From contig NZ_AP012273.1 in assembly GCF_000828615.1 (NCBI RefSeq), positions 806,001-870,000 on the forward strand: a stretch of 64,000 nucleotides of DNA. Reading direction: 5' to 3'. The position numbers and the translations under genes are program-made. Positions within the stretch are counted from its first letter, which is position 1, and every line of letters starts with the position of its first letter. The notes beneath the pieces were generated by a model that was not told where the DNA came from, searched no databases, and saw only the letters and a list, made by a program, of their open reading frames with translations. Origin of the DNA: Thiolapillus brandeum. GTDB taxonomy: Bacteria; Pseudomonadota; Gammaproteobacteria; Chromatiales; Chromatiaceae. This document shows positions 52,787 to 61,603 of this stretch, piece by piece.

Positions 52787-54112
52787 ATGTACCGCAAGCG
52801 GCTGCGACAATCCGGAAAGCATCTCCTGTCCCGCCGGGTATGGCGCACACGGGCAGTGTTTCTCATTGGCGCCGTTCTGGTGGGCATCGCTGCCAGCCTG
52901 CTGGCCATGGGCAGTGACTGGGCCAGTGAAACCTTTCTGTGGGCCATTGATGATCGCCCCTGGTTGCCCTTTGTCATCACCCCCCTGGGGTTGACCCTGA
53001 TCATCTGGATGACCCGCAACCTGTTCGTCGGTTCCGAGGGCAGTGGCATACCCCAGGCGATTGCCGCCCTGCATCTCAAACGCCACAAGCATTTGCGTCA
53101 CAGGTTGCTATCCCTGCCCATCGCCTTTGGCAAGGGCATCATGATCGTTATGGGGCTGCTCTGTGGTGCCTCCATTGGCCGGGAGGGACCGACCATTCAC
53201 ATTGCCGCCTCCATTTCCTTTGCCCTGACGCGCTTTGCCCGCTTTCCCCACCATGACATCAGCCGGGGACTGATTCTGGCCGGTGGTGCCGCGGGATTGG
53301 CGGCGGCCTTCAACACGCCTCTGGCGGGGGTTATGTTCGCCATCGAGGAAATGGCCAAGAACTTCGAGGAGAAGACCAATGGCACGGTATTCACCGCGGT
53401 CATCATCGCTGGTATTACTGCCTTGTCCATCAACGGCAATTATGCGTATTTTGGCACCGTGTTCGCCGAGGCGGAGTTCCCCGGGATCTTCTCTGCCGTG
53501 GTGCTCTGTGGTGTGGTGGGTGGCCTGATCGGAGGCTCTTTCAGCGCTCTGCTGGTTTACGGTGGACGTTACCTGCGGCCCTGGCGCAGCCGCCATCCCT
53601 ATCTGTTGGCCATGGCCATCGGCCTGTTGCTGGCAACCATTGGCCTGGTATCAGGCGGCCTGACCTGGGGTACGGGGTACACCGAGGCCAAGACCGCCCT
53701 CATGGGTATTGGTCTGGATTCCGAGGGTTATCCCATCTATAAGTATCTGGCCACCCTGTTGTCCTACTGGAGTGGAATTCCCGGGGGTATTTTCGCGCCC
53801 TCCCTGTCCATAGGCGCTGGTCTGGGGGTGGAGCTGTCCCAGTGGTTGCCGGGTGTGAGCGTGGCCACCGTGGCCCTGCTGGGTATGGCCGCCTATTTCA
53901 CCGGAGTGGTACAAACCCCCCTGACAGCGGTCATTATCATCATGGAAATGACGGACAACCAGGGGATTCTTCTGCCAGTGATGGTCGTGGCCCTGATTGC
54001 CGATGGTATATCCAAGCTCATCAATCCTCAGCCCATTTATCGTGCCCTGGCAGAGGATTTCATTCGTGACCTGTCGTCACAACACGGTGCGAACAAAGCC
54101 GGGGAAAAATGA
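52787..54112 (+). CDS. ClC-family chloride channel/transporter, no CBS
   Basis: The 441-residue membrane protein has the ClC signatures GSEGSGIPQAIAAL, GASIGREGPTIHIAASI (gating Glu), FNTPLAGVMFAIEEM and GGIFAPSLSIGAGLG. It has no cytoplasmic CBS tail, unlike the copy at 47104. It transports chloride, probably as an H+/Cl- exchanger. The start ATG at 52787 precedes a basic N-terminus. It overlaps the AEC transporter gene by four bases. Confidence 0.92.
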   Translation: MYRKRLRQSGKHLLSRRVWRTRAVFLIGAVLVGIAASLLAMGSDWASETFLWAIDDRPWLPFVITPLGLTLIIWMTRNLFVGSEGSGIPQAIAALHLKRHKHLRHRLLSLPIAFGKGIMIVMGLLCGASIGREGPTIHIAASISFALTRFARFPHHDISRGLILAGGAAGLAAAFNTPLAGVMFAIEEMAKNFEEKTNGTVFTAVIIAGITALSINGNYAYFGTVFAEAEFPGIFSAVVLCGVVGGLIGGSFSALLVYGGRYLRPWRSRHPYLLAMAIGLLLATIGLVSGGLTWGTGYTEAKTALMGIGLDSEGYPIYKYLATLLSYWSGIPGGIFAPSLSIGAGLGVELSQWLPGVSVATVALLGMAAYFTGVVQTPLTAVIIIMEMTDNQGILLPVMVVALIADGISKLINPQPIYRALAEDFIRDLSSQHGANKAGEK

Positions 54113-55032
54113 CTTCCGTGGTGGGCGCTCTGATGCCTGTGTTCGTCATTATCCTGTTAGGGGTGTGGTTGCGGCGATTCCAGGTGTTCGACCCCCTCGT
54201 CTGGCGGGGATTCGAAAACCTGTGTTATTTCGTGCTCTTTCCCGTGCTCCTGGTCAAGACTCTGGCTACTGCGGAACTGGGAGCTGCCCAGGTACTGGAT
54301 TTTGCCGCTGCCCTGTTGTTCGCCATTGGTGCCATGAGTCTGCTGTTACTGCTCCTGTATCCCTTGCTGCGTCGATTGGGTGTGGGCCCTGCGGCCTTCA
54401 GCAGCCTGTTTCAGGGCGCCACCCGCTGGCATGGCTTTATCGCCCTGTCTATCGTCGGCCTGTTGTACGGGGATCCGGGCGTGACCTGGATGGCCATCGT
54501 CATGGCGGTGATTATTCCGCCCCTGAATATCATCAATGTCGCCATCCTGGCGCATTTTGGCTCCACCGACAGCCGTATGCGGGATGTATTGGGGAAACTG
54601 GCGCGCAATCCTTTCATCATTGCCTGCGTCATTGGCGCCATTCTGAATCTCTCCCATATTGGTCTGCCTGGCCCTTTGTACAATGTGCTGGATATCCTGG
54701 GTGGCGGCGCTCTGGGACTGGGGCTGCTCACCGTGGGGGCAGGGCTGAACATACATCTGGTATTGCAAAACCGTCTGCTGGTGGGCTTTGGCGCCCTGGT
54801 GCGTCTGCTGGGGATGCCGGGGCTGATGTTTCTGGGATGCTGGCTGTTTGGTATCGAGGGAACCGCACGCACCGTGGCGGTGATTGCCGGGGCCGTGCCC
54901 ACAGCGGCCTCTTCCTTCATCCTGGCCCGTCAGATGGGCGGTGACGCCAGCCTCATGGCCAACCTGATCACCGTGCAGGTATTGCTGGCGGTATTTACCC
55001 TGCCATTGATGATGTGGCTGGCAGAGCTTTGA
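54109..55032 (+). CDS. AEC-family (auxin efflux carrier-like) transporter
   Basis: The 307-residue protein has about ten membrane segments in two halves, each with a conserved polar motif. It starts VVGALMPVFVIILLGVWLRR and ends with TAASSFILARQMGGD, both typical of AEC permeases. It is probably an exporter of organic acids or similar anions; the substrate is unknown. The ATGA overlap with the ClC gene suggests one transcript. Confidence 0.88.
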   Translation: MTSVVGALMPVFVIILLGVWLRRFQVFDPLVWRGFENLCYFVLFPVLLVKTLATAELGAAQVLDFAAALLFAIGAMSLLLLLLYPLLRRLGVGPAAFSSLFQGATRWHGFIALSIVGLLYGDPGVTWMAIVMAVIIPPLNIINVAILAHFGSTDSRMRDVLGKLARNPFIIACVIGAILNLSHIGLPGPLYNVLDILGGGALGLGLLTVGAGLNIHLVLQNRLLVGFGALVRLLGMPGLMFLGCWLFGIEGTARTVAVIAGAVPTAASSFILARQMGGDASLMANLITVQVLLAVFTLPLMMWLAEL

Positions 55033-55108
55033 CAGGGCCTGCCTGAGTTGTTTCGTGGTTCCGGCCGGATTGACTGATGACCGGAAGGGATGTTTTTTTG
55101 TGCAAATT

Positions 55109-55123
55109 GTTCTATATTGGTTC
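55109..55123 (+). promoter_or_regulatory. GTTC-N7-GTTC direct repeat upstream of imuA (LexA-type site candidate)
   Basis: GTTC-TATATTG-GTTC lies 29 bases before the imuA ATG, with a possible -10 (TATATT) inside it. The direct repeat GTTC-N7-GTTC is the LexA operator described for alphaproteobacteria. The imuA-imuB-dnaE2 cassette is LexA-controlled in several genera. The site is seen; the regulation is inferred. Confidence 0.55.
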
Positions 55124-55152
55124 TCTATTCGGAGTGAATCGGTTTTTCTGAA

Positions 55153-55764
55153 ATGAGAGCAGAAGCGGAAAAAAATATTGACCATCTGTTGCAACAGGGG
55201 CTGCTCTGGCGGGGCAGGGAGGCCGCTGCCCTGGCCGACAGGGCGGTGCTGCCCAGTGGTTTCTCCCGCCTGGATGAGATCATGGGGGGCGGCTGGCCCC
55301 GGGCATCGCTTGCAGAAATACTTTCCGATGGACCAGGCCTGTCCCTGTTGTTGCCGGCCCTGGCGTCCCTGAGCCGGCAATCCCGTTGGCTGGCCTGGGT
55401 GGATGCTCCCTGGTTGCCCTATGCCCCGGCGCTGGCAGCGCGGGGAGTGGATGTGTCCCGGGTGTTGCTGATTCGTGGCCGGGATGCGGACCAGGGCCTG
55501 TGGGCAGCGGAACAGGCCCTGCGCTCGGGAAATTGCGCCGTGGTGATGTTATGGCCGGGGAAGATTTCCATGGCCCGGGCCCGGCGCCTGCAACTGGCTG
55601 CGGAAGAAGGGGATTGCCTGGGGGTGCTGTTTCGTCCCCGCCGGGCGCTCTCCCAGGCATCCATGGCCGCCCTGCGTCTGGAAGTGAAACCCCGGGAGGA
55701 GCGTCTGGAGATACAGGTGCACAAGCGTCCCGGGGGCTGGGGTGGCAGACGGCTGGTATTGTGA
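55153..55764 (+). CDS. imuA: ImuA, translesion synthesis accessory protein
   Basis: The 203-residue RecA/SulA-related protein has VLPSGFSRLDEIMGGGWPRA near residue 37 and a degenerate nucleotide-binding core (WLAWVDAPWLPYAPALAARG). It takes part in damage-induced mutagenesis with ImuB and DnaE2. Its stop overlaps the imuB ATG by one base. The promoter region carries the GTTC-N7-GTTC repeat described above. Confidence 0.9.
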   Translation: MRAEAEKNIDHLLQQGLLWRGREAAALADRAVLPSGFSRLDEIMGGGWPRASLAEILSDGPGLSLLLPALASLSRQSRWLAWVDAPWLPYAPALAARGVDVSRVLLIRGRDADQGLWAAEQALRSGNCAVVMLWPGKISMARARRLQLAAEEGDCLGVLFRPRRALSQASMAALRLEVKPREERLEIQVHKRPGGWGGRRLVL

Positions 55765-57197
55765 TGCAGTGGTTGGGCCTGTATTTCCCCAATCTTCCTC
55801 TGGATCTGTTTTGGGCGGGAGAAAAGGAACAGCCCGTGGCCGTTACCCGGCGCCACCAGGGACGGGAGATCATCGACCGTTGCAATATTCCGGCGCGGCA
55901 GCAGGGATTGCATCCGGGCATGGTTTTGAACGCGGCTCTGGTTCTGGTGCCCGGGTTGTGCCTGCATGAGCGGGACAGGAAGCGGGAACAGCGGCAGTTG
56001 GAGGCGATTGCCGCCTGGGCCTGGCGCTACAGTTCACGTATCAGTCTCGATCCTCTGCTGTTATTGCTGGAAGTGGGCGGCAGTGCCCGGCTGTTCGGTG
56101 GCCGGGATGCTCTGCTGGAACAATTGCGCGAAGATCCCCTGGCGCCTGCGGCCCTGGAGTACCAGGCTCTGGCGCCTTCTCCTGGCGCAGCGGCCCTGCT
56201 GGCGCGGGTGCGTCCCGGCTGCCGGGTGGAAACTTTCCGGGAGCTGCGGCAAACCCTGGAAACCATTCCCCTGGCACAACTCACCCGGAATGCGCGCCTT
56301 CTGGACTTGATGCGGGGTATCGGGCTGTCCCGTATTGGCGATGCCCTGAGCCTGCCCCGGCCGGAGTTGGCACGCCGGGTGGGGCCGGAACCGGCGCTGT
56401 TGCTGGACCGTCTCCTGGGGCGGGCGCCGGATCCCCGTCCTTTGTGGCAGCCGCCGGAACATTTTCGCCAGTCCCTGCTGTTGCTGGCGGAGATCGAACA
56501 GGCGCCAGCCCTGCAATTTCCCGCCCGGCGTCTGGTGGCGGCTCTGAGCGCCTTTCTGCGTGGCCGGGATGCCGCCACCCAGAAGCTGCGCTGGCGTTTT
56601 CTGCACCGGAATGCTCCGTCTTCCCTGTTGGAACAGGGCATGTTGGCGCCCACCAATGACAGTGATCACATCCTGGAATTGTTCCGCCAGCACCTGGAAC
56701 ATCTGCAGCTGCCCGAGGCGGTAGTGGAGATGGTGCTGGAAGTGGATACCTGGCAGGCGGCGGACAAGACTCATGGCGACCTGTTCAGCGCACCCCGGGA
56801 GGGAGAGCAGGGGTTTCTGGAACGACTGTGTGCGCGTCTGGGAACATCGGCGGTGCGCGGCCTGCAGGGACAGCCGGATCATCGCCCGGAAAAATCCTGG
56901 GCCTACCGGGAGCCGGTGGTGGGGGCGGGTTCCAGGGAAAGCCTTGATGTCGCCGCGAAGGAGGCGCCCCTATGGCTGCTGCCCCAGTCCCGGCGCCTGC
57001 CCCTGCGTAATGGACAGCCCTGGCATGAAGGCCGCCTGGAACTGCGGGCGTTCTCCCGGCGTATTGAAACAGGCTGGTGGGATGACGGGGATATCGCCAG
57101 GGATTATTACCGGGCCACCAACCCCGCTGGCCAGCAACTGTGGGTGTACCGGGACAGGCGCAACGGCCATTGGTATCTGCAGGGGGTGTTCGAATGA
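55764..57197 (+). CDS. imuB: ImuB, catalytically dead Y-family polymerase homologue
   Basis: The 477-residue Y-family relative begins MQWLGLYFPNLPLDLF where active polymerases have the first metal-binding Asp. The SxDE motif is replaced by LLEVGGSARLFGG. Fingers/palm-like and C-terminal adaptor regions follow. In known systems it recruits DnaE2 to the beta clamp rather than polymerising. The ATG at 55764 overlaps the imuA stop; the longer upstream frame overlaps imuA and is spurious. It overlaps dnaE2 by four bases. Confidence 0.92.
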   Translation: MQWLGLYFPNLPLDLFWAGEKEQPVAVTRRHQGREIIDRCNIPARQQGLHPGMVLNAALVLVPGLCLHERDRKREQRQLEAIAAWAWRYSSRISLDPLLLLLEVGGSARLFGGRDALLEQLREDPLAPAALEYQALAPSPGAAALLARVRPGCRVETFRELRQTLETIPLAQLTRNARLLDLMRGIGLSRIGDALSLPRPELARRVGPEPALLLDRLLGRAPDPRPLWQPPEHFRQSLLLLAEIEQAPALQFPARRLVAALSAFLRGRDAATQKLRWRFLHRNAPSSLLEQGMLAPTNDSDHILELFRQHLEHLQLPEAVVEMVLEVDTWQAADKTHGDLFSAPREGEQGFLERLCARLGTSAVRGLQGQPDHRPEKSWAYREPVVGAGSRESLDVAAKEAPLWLLPQSRRLPLRNGQPWHEGRLELRAFSRRIETGWWDDGDIARDYYRATNPAGQQLWVYRDRRNGHWYLQGVFE

Positions 57198-60100
57198 AGC
57201 GCGATCCCGCCTATGCAGAGCTGCATTGCATCAGCAATTACAGTTTTCTGCGGGGTGCCTCCCACCCGGAGGAGCTGGTGGCCCGTGCCGCAGAACAAGG
57301 TTATACGGCCCTGGCACTCACGGATGAATGCAGTCTGGCAGGGGTGGTGCGTGCCCACCAGGAAGCCCGGCGCCAGGGCCTGAAACTGATCATCGGTACA
57401 GAGATCCGTCTGACCGGGGGACCGCGCCTGGTGCTGCTGGCGCGCAATCGCCGGGGCTATGTGCAGCTTTGCCGCTTGATCACCCGGGGACGCCGCCGGG
57501 CGGACAAGGGCCACTATGTGCTGGCGCGGGCCGACCTGGAGCAGGGTTTGGAGGACTGCCTGGCCCTGTTGCTGCTGCGTTGGGGAGAGGATGCTGCCGC
57601 AGGATGGTTCCAGAGCTGTTTTGCCGGACGTGGCTGGCTGGCTTTGGGACTGCTGCGGGATGGCCGGGATACCGGACTGTTGCGACAGGCACGGCATCTG
57701 TCGGAACGCCATAGGCTGCCCCTGGTGGCTGTGGGCCATGTGCTCATGCACCGGCGGGGGCGGCGCATGCTGCGGGATCTGCTCACGGCCATTCGCCATG
57801 GCTGTACCATCGACGCCTTGGGCTGGCGCGCTCTGGACAATGGTGAACGGCACCTGCGTTCCCGGGAGAATCTGGCGGCCCTGTATCCACAGGAACTCAT
57901 GCAGCAGGCGCTGGTCATTGCCGGGCAGTGTGATTTTTCCCTGGATGAATTGGCTTATGAGTATCCCGATGATGTGACCCCGGCGGGTATGAGCGCCCAG
58001 GACTATCTGCGCAGTCTGGTGGAGGAGGGCATCCGGCGCCGCTGGCCACAGGGGTGCCCGGAAAAGGTGCGTCGGCAGATCGAGCATGAATTGCCGCTCA
58101 TTGCCGAACTGAATTATGCCGCTTATTTTCTTACGGTCTGGGATCTGGTGGCGTTTGCCCGTCAGCGCGGCATTCTCTGCCAGGGCCGGGGCTCTGCCGC
58201 CAATTCCGCCGTGTGCTATTGCCTGGGCATCACCGAGGTGGATCCGGCGCGCATGAATCTGTTGTTCGAACGTTTCATTTCCCGGGAACGGGGAGAGCCG
58301 CCGGATATCGACGTGGACTTCGAGCACGAGCGCCGGGAAGAGGTCATTCAATACATCTATGAAAAATATGGCCGGGAGCGGGCGGCTCTGGCGGCTACGG
58401 TCATCAGCTACCGGCCGCGCAGCGCCTTGCGCGATGTGGGCAAGGCCCTGGGTCTGACCACCGGGCAACTGGAGCAGTTGGCCCGGGCGGCTTCGGGCTG
58501 GCGCAGTCACCGGGAGGTACAGGGCGAGTGGTTGCGGGAGCAGGGCTTCGATCCGGACAGCAAACTGATTCGCCGCCTGCTCTACCTGGTGAACGAAATC
58601 CAGGGATTTCCCCGGCATTTGTCCCAGCATGTCGGAGGCTTCGTCATCAGCCGGGGTGGTCTGGATGAACTGGTGCCCGTGGAAAATGCCGCCATGCCGG
58701 ATCGCAGTATCATTCAGTGGGACAAGGATGATCTGGAGGCTCTGGGCCTGCTCAAGGTGGATGTCCTGGCCCTGGGCATGCTCAGCGCCATCCGCCGCGC
58801 CCTGGTGATGCTGGGCAGGGAGTTGCAGGATATACCTGCGGAAGATCCCCGGGTGTATGACATGATCTGCCGGGCGGATACCGTGGGTGTGTTCCAGATC
58901 GAATCCCGGGCGCAGATGTCCATGTTGCCGCGCCTTCGGCCCCGTTGTTTCTACGATCTGGTGGTGGAGGTGGCCATCGTGCGTCCCGGTCCCATTCAGG
59001 GGGACATGGTGCATCCCTACCTGCGCCGCCGCCAGGGCCTGGAGGCGGTGGACTACCCCTCAGATGCCGTGCGGGATGTGCTGGCGCGCACCCTGGGAGT
59101 GCCTATCTTCCAGGAACAGGTGATCCGTCTTACCCAGGTGGCGGCAGGGTTTTCTCCGGGAGAGGCTGATCAGATCCGCCGCTCCATGGCGGCCTGGCGG
59201 CGCCGGGGCGGCATGGAAGTATGGGAACGCAAGCTCAAGGCAGGCATGCAGGCCCGGGGTTACAGCGTGGCGTTTGCCGAGCGCATCTTCCGCCAGATCC
59301 AGGGCTTTGGTGAATATGGCTTTCCCGAATCCCACGCCGCCAGCTTCGCCCTGCTGGTGTATGTGTCTGCCTGGATCAAATGTCATCATCCGGCGGTGTT
59401 CGCCTGCGCCCTGCTCAACAGCCAGCCCATGGGTTTCTATGCCCCGGCCCAGCTGGTGCGGGATGCCCGGGAGCACGGGGTGGAAGTGTTGCCTGTGGAC
59501 GTGTTACACAGTGACTGGGATTGCCGCCTGGAAGGTTCGGTATTGCGCCTGGGATTACGCCTGGTCAAGGGCTTGTCCCGGGCCGGGGCGGAGCGCCTGG
59601 TGACGGAACGTGGCCAGGCGGATTTTTCCAGTGTCCAGGAGCTTGCTGCCCGAACCGGAATCCGCTCATCGGATCTCAAGGCCCTGGCGGCGGCGGATGC
59701 CCTGGCTTCCCTGGAAGCTGACCGGTACCGGGCCAACTGGGCAGTGGCGGGATCGGAATCCGGCCTGCCCCTGTTACAGGCGGCAGCCTTTGCCGAGGCA
59801 AGGCCGGATCTGCCGGTGCCGGACGAGGCTTCCCAGGTGTTGGCGGATTATGCCCATTTGGGCCTGAGCCTGCGTACGCATCCCCTGGCCCTGTTGCGTC
59901 CGGAACTGGGACGGTTGCGCTTTCTTCCCGCCGAGGAGGTGGGGCATCGCAAACCGGGATCGATGGTGCGTGCGGCAGGTTTGGTCCTTACCCGTCAACG
60001 GCCGGGGAAAGGGAATGCCGTGTTCATCACCCTGGAGGATGAAACCGGTACCTTGAATCTCATCGTCTGGCGGCACCTGGCCGAGCGTCAGCGCCAGGTG

Positions 60101-60238
60101 TTGCTGGGGGCAAAACTGTTGGGCGTCTGGGCAGAGATCCAGCGGGCTGAAGGTGTTCAGCACCTGGTGGTGCGGCGCCTGTACGATTACAGCGGCCTGC
60201 TTGGAGAGTTGCCGTTGCATTCACGGGATTTCAGGTGA
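57194..60238 (+). CDS. dnaE2: Error-prone DNA polymerase DnaE2 (ImuC)
   Basis: The 1014-residue C-family polymerase has a PHP domain at the N-terminus (AELHCISNYSFLRGASHPEE, TALALTDECSLAGVVRAH). The polymerase catalytic motif is PDIDVDFEHERREEVIQY, and the segments FPRHLSQHVGGFVISRGGL and PESHAASFALLVYVSAW are family hallmarks. An OB fold lies at the end (ITLEDETGTLNLIVWRHL). It carries out mutagenic lesion bypass with ImuA and ImuB. The ATG at 57194 fits the family start and the ATGA overlap. Confidence 0.95.
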   Translation: MKRDPAYAELHCISNYSFLRGASHPEELVARAAEQGYTALALTDECSLAGVVRAHQEARRQGLKLIIGTEIRLTGGPRLVLLARNRRGYVQLCRLITRGRRRADKGHYVLARADLEQGLEDCLALLLLRWGEDAAAGWFQSCFAGRGWLALGLLRDGRDTGLLRQARHLSERHRLPLVAVGHVLMHRRGRRMLRDLLTAIRHGCTIDALGWRALDNGERHLRSRENLAALYPQELMQQALVIAGQCDFSLDELAYEYPDDVTPAGMSAQDYLRSLVEEGIRRRWPQGCPEKVRRQIEHELPLIAELNYAAYFLTVWDLVAFARQRGILCQGRGSAANSAVCYCLGITEVDPARMNLLFERFISRERGEPPDIDVDFEHERREEVIQYIYEKYGRERAALAATVISYRPRSALRDVGKALGLTTGQLEQLARAASGWRSHREVQGEWLREQGFDPDSKLIRRLLYLVNEIQGFPRHLSQHVGGFVISRGGLDELVPVENAAMPDRSIIQWDKDDLEALGLLKVDVLALGMLSAIRRALVMLGRELQDIPAEDPRVYDMICRADTVGVFQIESRAQMSMLPRLRPRCFYDLVVEVAIVRPGPIQGDMVHPYLRRRQGLEAVDYPSDAVRDVLARTLGVPIFQEQVIRLTQVAAGFSPGEADQIRRSMAAWRRRGGMEVWERKLKAGMQARGYSVAFAERIFRQIQGFGEYGFPESHAASFALLVYVSAWIKCHHPAVFACALLNSQPMGFYAPAQLVRDAREHGVEVLPVDVLHSDWDCRLEGSVLRLGLRLVKGLSRAGAERLVTERGQADFSSVQELAARTGIRSSDLKALAAADALASLEADRYRANWAVAGSESGLPLLQAAAFAEARPDLPVPDEASQVLADYAHLGLSLRTHPLALLRPELGRLRFLPAEEVGHRKPGSMVRAAGLVLTRQRPGKGNAVFITLEDETGTLNLIVWRHLAERQRQVLLGAKLLGVWAEIQRAEGVQHLVVRRLYDYSGLLGELPLHSRDFR

Positions 60239-60274
60239 TATCTGTACGCCTGTGACTGGTTGGACAGGAATGCC

Positions 60275-60751
60275 TTACCAGGAGATATAGCTGAACCCTT
60301 TTTCCTGCAGCAACATGATGTCGTCCACGCCAATGGGAACGATCCTTGCGTAGTCCACCATGTCTTTCTTCGTCCAATGCAGGGACTTCATGGTGTTGTT
60401 ACAGGCGTGAAACGCAATGCCATAGGCGGCCAGGGATGAGGCTTTTTGCCGTAGTTCCGGAGGAATGGGGCGCAGGGGGTGTTTGCCCAGAAGGTGTATG
60501 CCCTCGGCGAAAACCGCAATGACGATTTCCACGTCATCGCCATACTTGCGCAGCATTTCACCGGCAGAGAACAAAATGTGGGAGATATAGACGGGATCCG
60601 CCCTGTTGAGCTGATAGACGATATGGTGTGGGGAGTCGTCTTCAAAATGGGTGTCAGTATGGTGGGCGTATGCCGGGCCAAGAACGGTGGTTCCCGTGAA
60701 AGCCGCCAAGTACTGAAGAAAGTGCCGACGGCCCATGGTTTTTATGGTCAT
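60275..60751 (-). CDS. Tat-exported DsrE-like protein
   Basis: The 158-residue protein has a twin-arginine signal (GRRHFLQYLAAFTGTTVL, cleavage after AYA). The mature part resembles the DsrE fold: HIVYQLNRADPVYISHILFS, a beta strand EIVIAVFAEGIHLL, and a single conserved Cys in GIAFHACNNTMKSL. DsrE relatives take part in sulfur relay; an exported form could act on periplasmic sulfur. The ATG at 60751 follows AGGAGG with ideal spacing. It lies 53 bases downstream of the sulfur globule gene's end. Confidence 0.72.
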   Translation of the reverse strand: MTIKTMGRRHFLQYLAAFTGTTVLGPAYAHHTDTHFEDDSPHHIVYQLNRADPVYISHILFSAGEMLRKYGDDVEIVIAVFAEGIHLLGKHPLRPIPPELRQKASSLAAYGIAFHACNNTMKSLHWTKKDMVDYARIVPIGVDDIMLLQEKGFSYISW

Positions 60752-60803
60752 GATCAATCCTCCTTGAAGGATTATGACCCGAAGCCCCTTGCCCTGTCGA
60801 GAA

Positions 60804-60828
60804 CAGGCCCGGCAATGTGCCGGGCCTG
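60804..60828 (-). terminator. Strong hairpin after the sulfur globule gene
   Basis: CAGGCCCGGCA and TGCCGGGCCTG form a perfect 11-bp stem around a three-base loop, 16 bases beyond the stop of the sulfur globule gene. The following bases (TTCTCG on the minus strand) are a poor U-tract, so it may act as an attenuator or as an mRNA-stabilising hairpin as well as a terminator. Confidence 0.65.
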
Positions 60829-60844
60829 ATAGTTGTCCTTCCGA

Positions 60845-61174
60845 TCAGCGACCGGGCTGGTTTTGGGAAGGTTGCGCCGGTTGTGCCGGTTGTTGGGTTT
60901 GTGGGTATGCCGGTTGGGCAGCATAGGGATAACCACCGTAGGGATAACCATAAGGGGCGTATCCATATCCATAAGGCGCATACCCATAACCATAGGGTGC
61001 GCCATACCCATAAGGATATCCGCCGTAATACCAGGGAGGCGGGTAGTCGTACCAGTCATCGTCATCGAACCAGTTCCATGGCGCCCATCCTCCAAACCAA
61101 GCATTGGCAGAACCTGCCATGAGCAGGCCTCCAGCGACAACAGCGGCAAGTAAAATGCTTTTCACGGATTTCAT
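60845..61174 (-). CDS. Sulfur globule protein (CV1/CV2-type, Gly/Tyr-rich)
   Basis: The 109-residue protein has a signal peptide ([20 protein letters not shown], then GSANA, cleavage before WFGG). An acidic linker ([18 protein letters not shown]) precedes about ten Gly-Tyr-Pro-type repeats ([20 protein letters not shown]), and the tail is Gln/Pro-rich. This composition is that of the envelope proteins of periplasmic sulfur globules in Allochromatium. It suggests sulfur storage during thiosulfate or sulfide oxidation. GGAGGT precedes the ATG at 61174, so high expression is likely. Confidence 0.85.
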   Translation of the reverse strand: MKSVKSILLAAVVAGGLLMAGSANAWFGGWAPWNWFDDDDWYDYPPPWYYGGYPYGYGAPYGYGYAPYGYGYAPYGYPYGGYPYAAQPAYPQTQQPAQPAQPSQNQPGR

Positions 61175-61204
61175 TGTGCTTACCTCCATATTCAGATCAT
61201 TTTC

Positions 61205-61221
61205 ACTGTATCTACTACAGT
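61205..61221 (-). promoter_or_regulatory. Inverted repeat in the sulfur globule gene leader
   Basis: ACTGTA-TCTAC-TACAGT is a perfect 6-bp inverted repeat 31 bases upstream of the ATG and next to a possible -10 (TATAAC on the minus strand, 61220-61225). It may be an operator or a short 5' UTR hairpin. Confidence 0.35.
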
Positions 61222-61603
61222 TATAGTATGCCCCTGCTGGCGGTGTGGCTAATTGATGGGCATCAAAATCTGGTGAATATATCACTCTGTATTCGTAGGG
61301 TATTCAGGACGGCAGGACGGATCAGACTGGTGGGTCTGCAGGATGGCCCGTGGGTAGTGGGGCCCATGACACCATGCGGGAGGTTTTCGGTGACCGTGTG
61401 ATGGGAATCGATGCCAATGCTGTACCTTGGCGCAGGAAAAGAGGGCACAACCTCATTCCGGGGGATGCAGAGGATCGGGATTTCCGGCAGGGTATCGAAA
61501 GGGGGTAACTATGCCTGGCAAGGTTGGCCATGCCGACTCTGGGGGATATGATGCAGACCTGTGGCGGTTGTTTACTGATATTCCAAGACCAAGAGAGAAC
61601 CCA
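61222..61603. other. Intergenic stretch between the sulfur globule gene and the next gene
   Basis: About 380 bp without a convincing gene. The left part holds the presumed sulfur globule promoter. A plus-strand frame from an ATG at 61511 with a good ribosome site (AGGGGG) runs into the following gene. Its codons look less like the neighbours', so I do not treat it as the start. Confidence 0.4.

Noticed and set aside
60900-61050. Short tandem repeats as a CRISPR or minisatellite
   Set aside because: The repeats are in-frame codons for Gly-Tyr-Pro units of the sulfur globule protein, with no unique spacers.
61205-61221. LexA box before the sulfur globule gene
   Set aside because: It reads CTGT-N7-ACAG on either strand; the gammaproteobacterial site needs N8, and the gene has no SOS role.
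61511-61603. Upstream start for the small acidic protein
   Set aside because: The ribosome site is good, but the 31 extra codons have low GC at third positions and no protein-like pattern; MLEYVFF looks like the family start. Not fully excluded.
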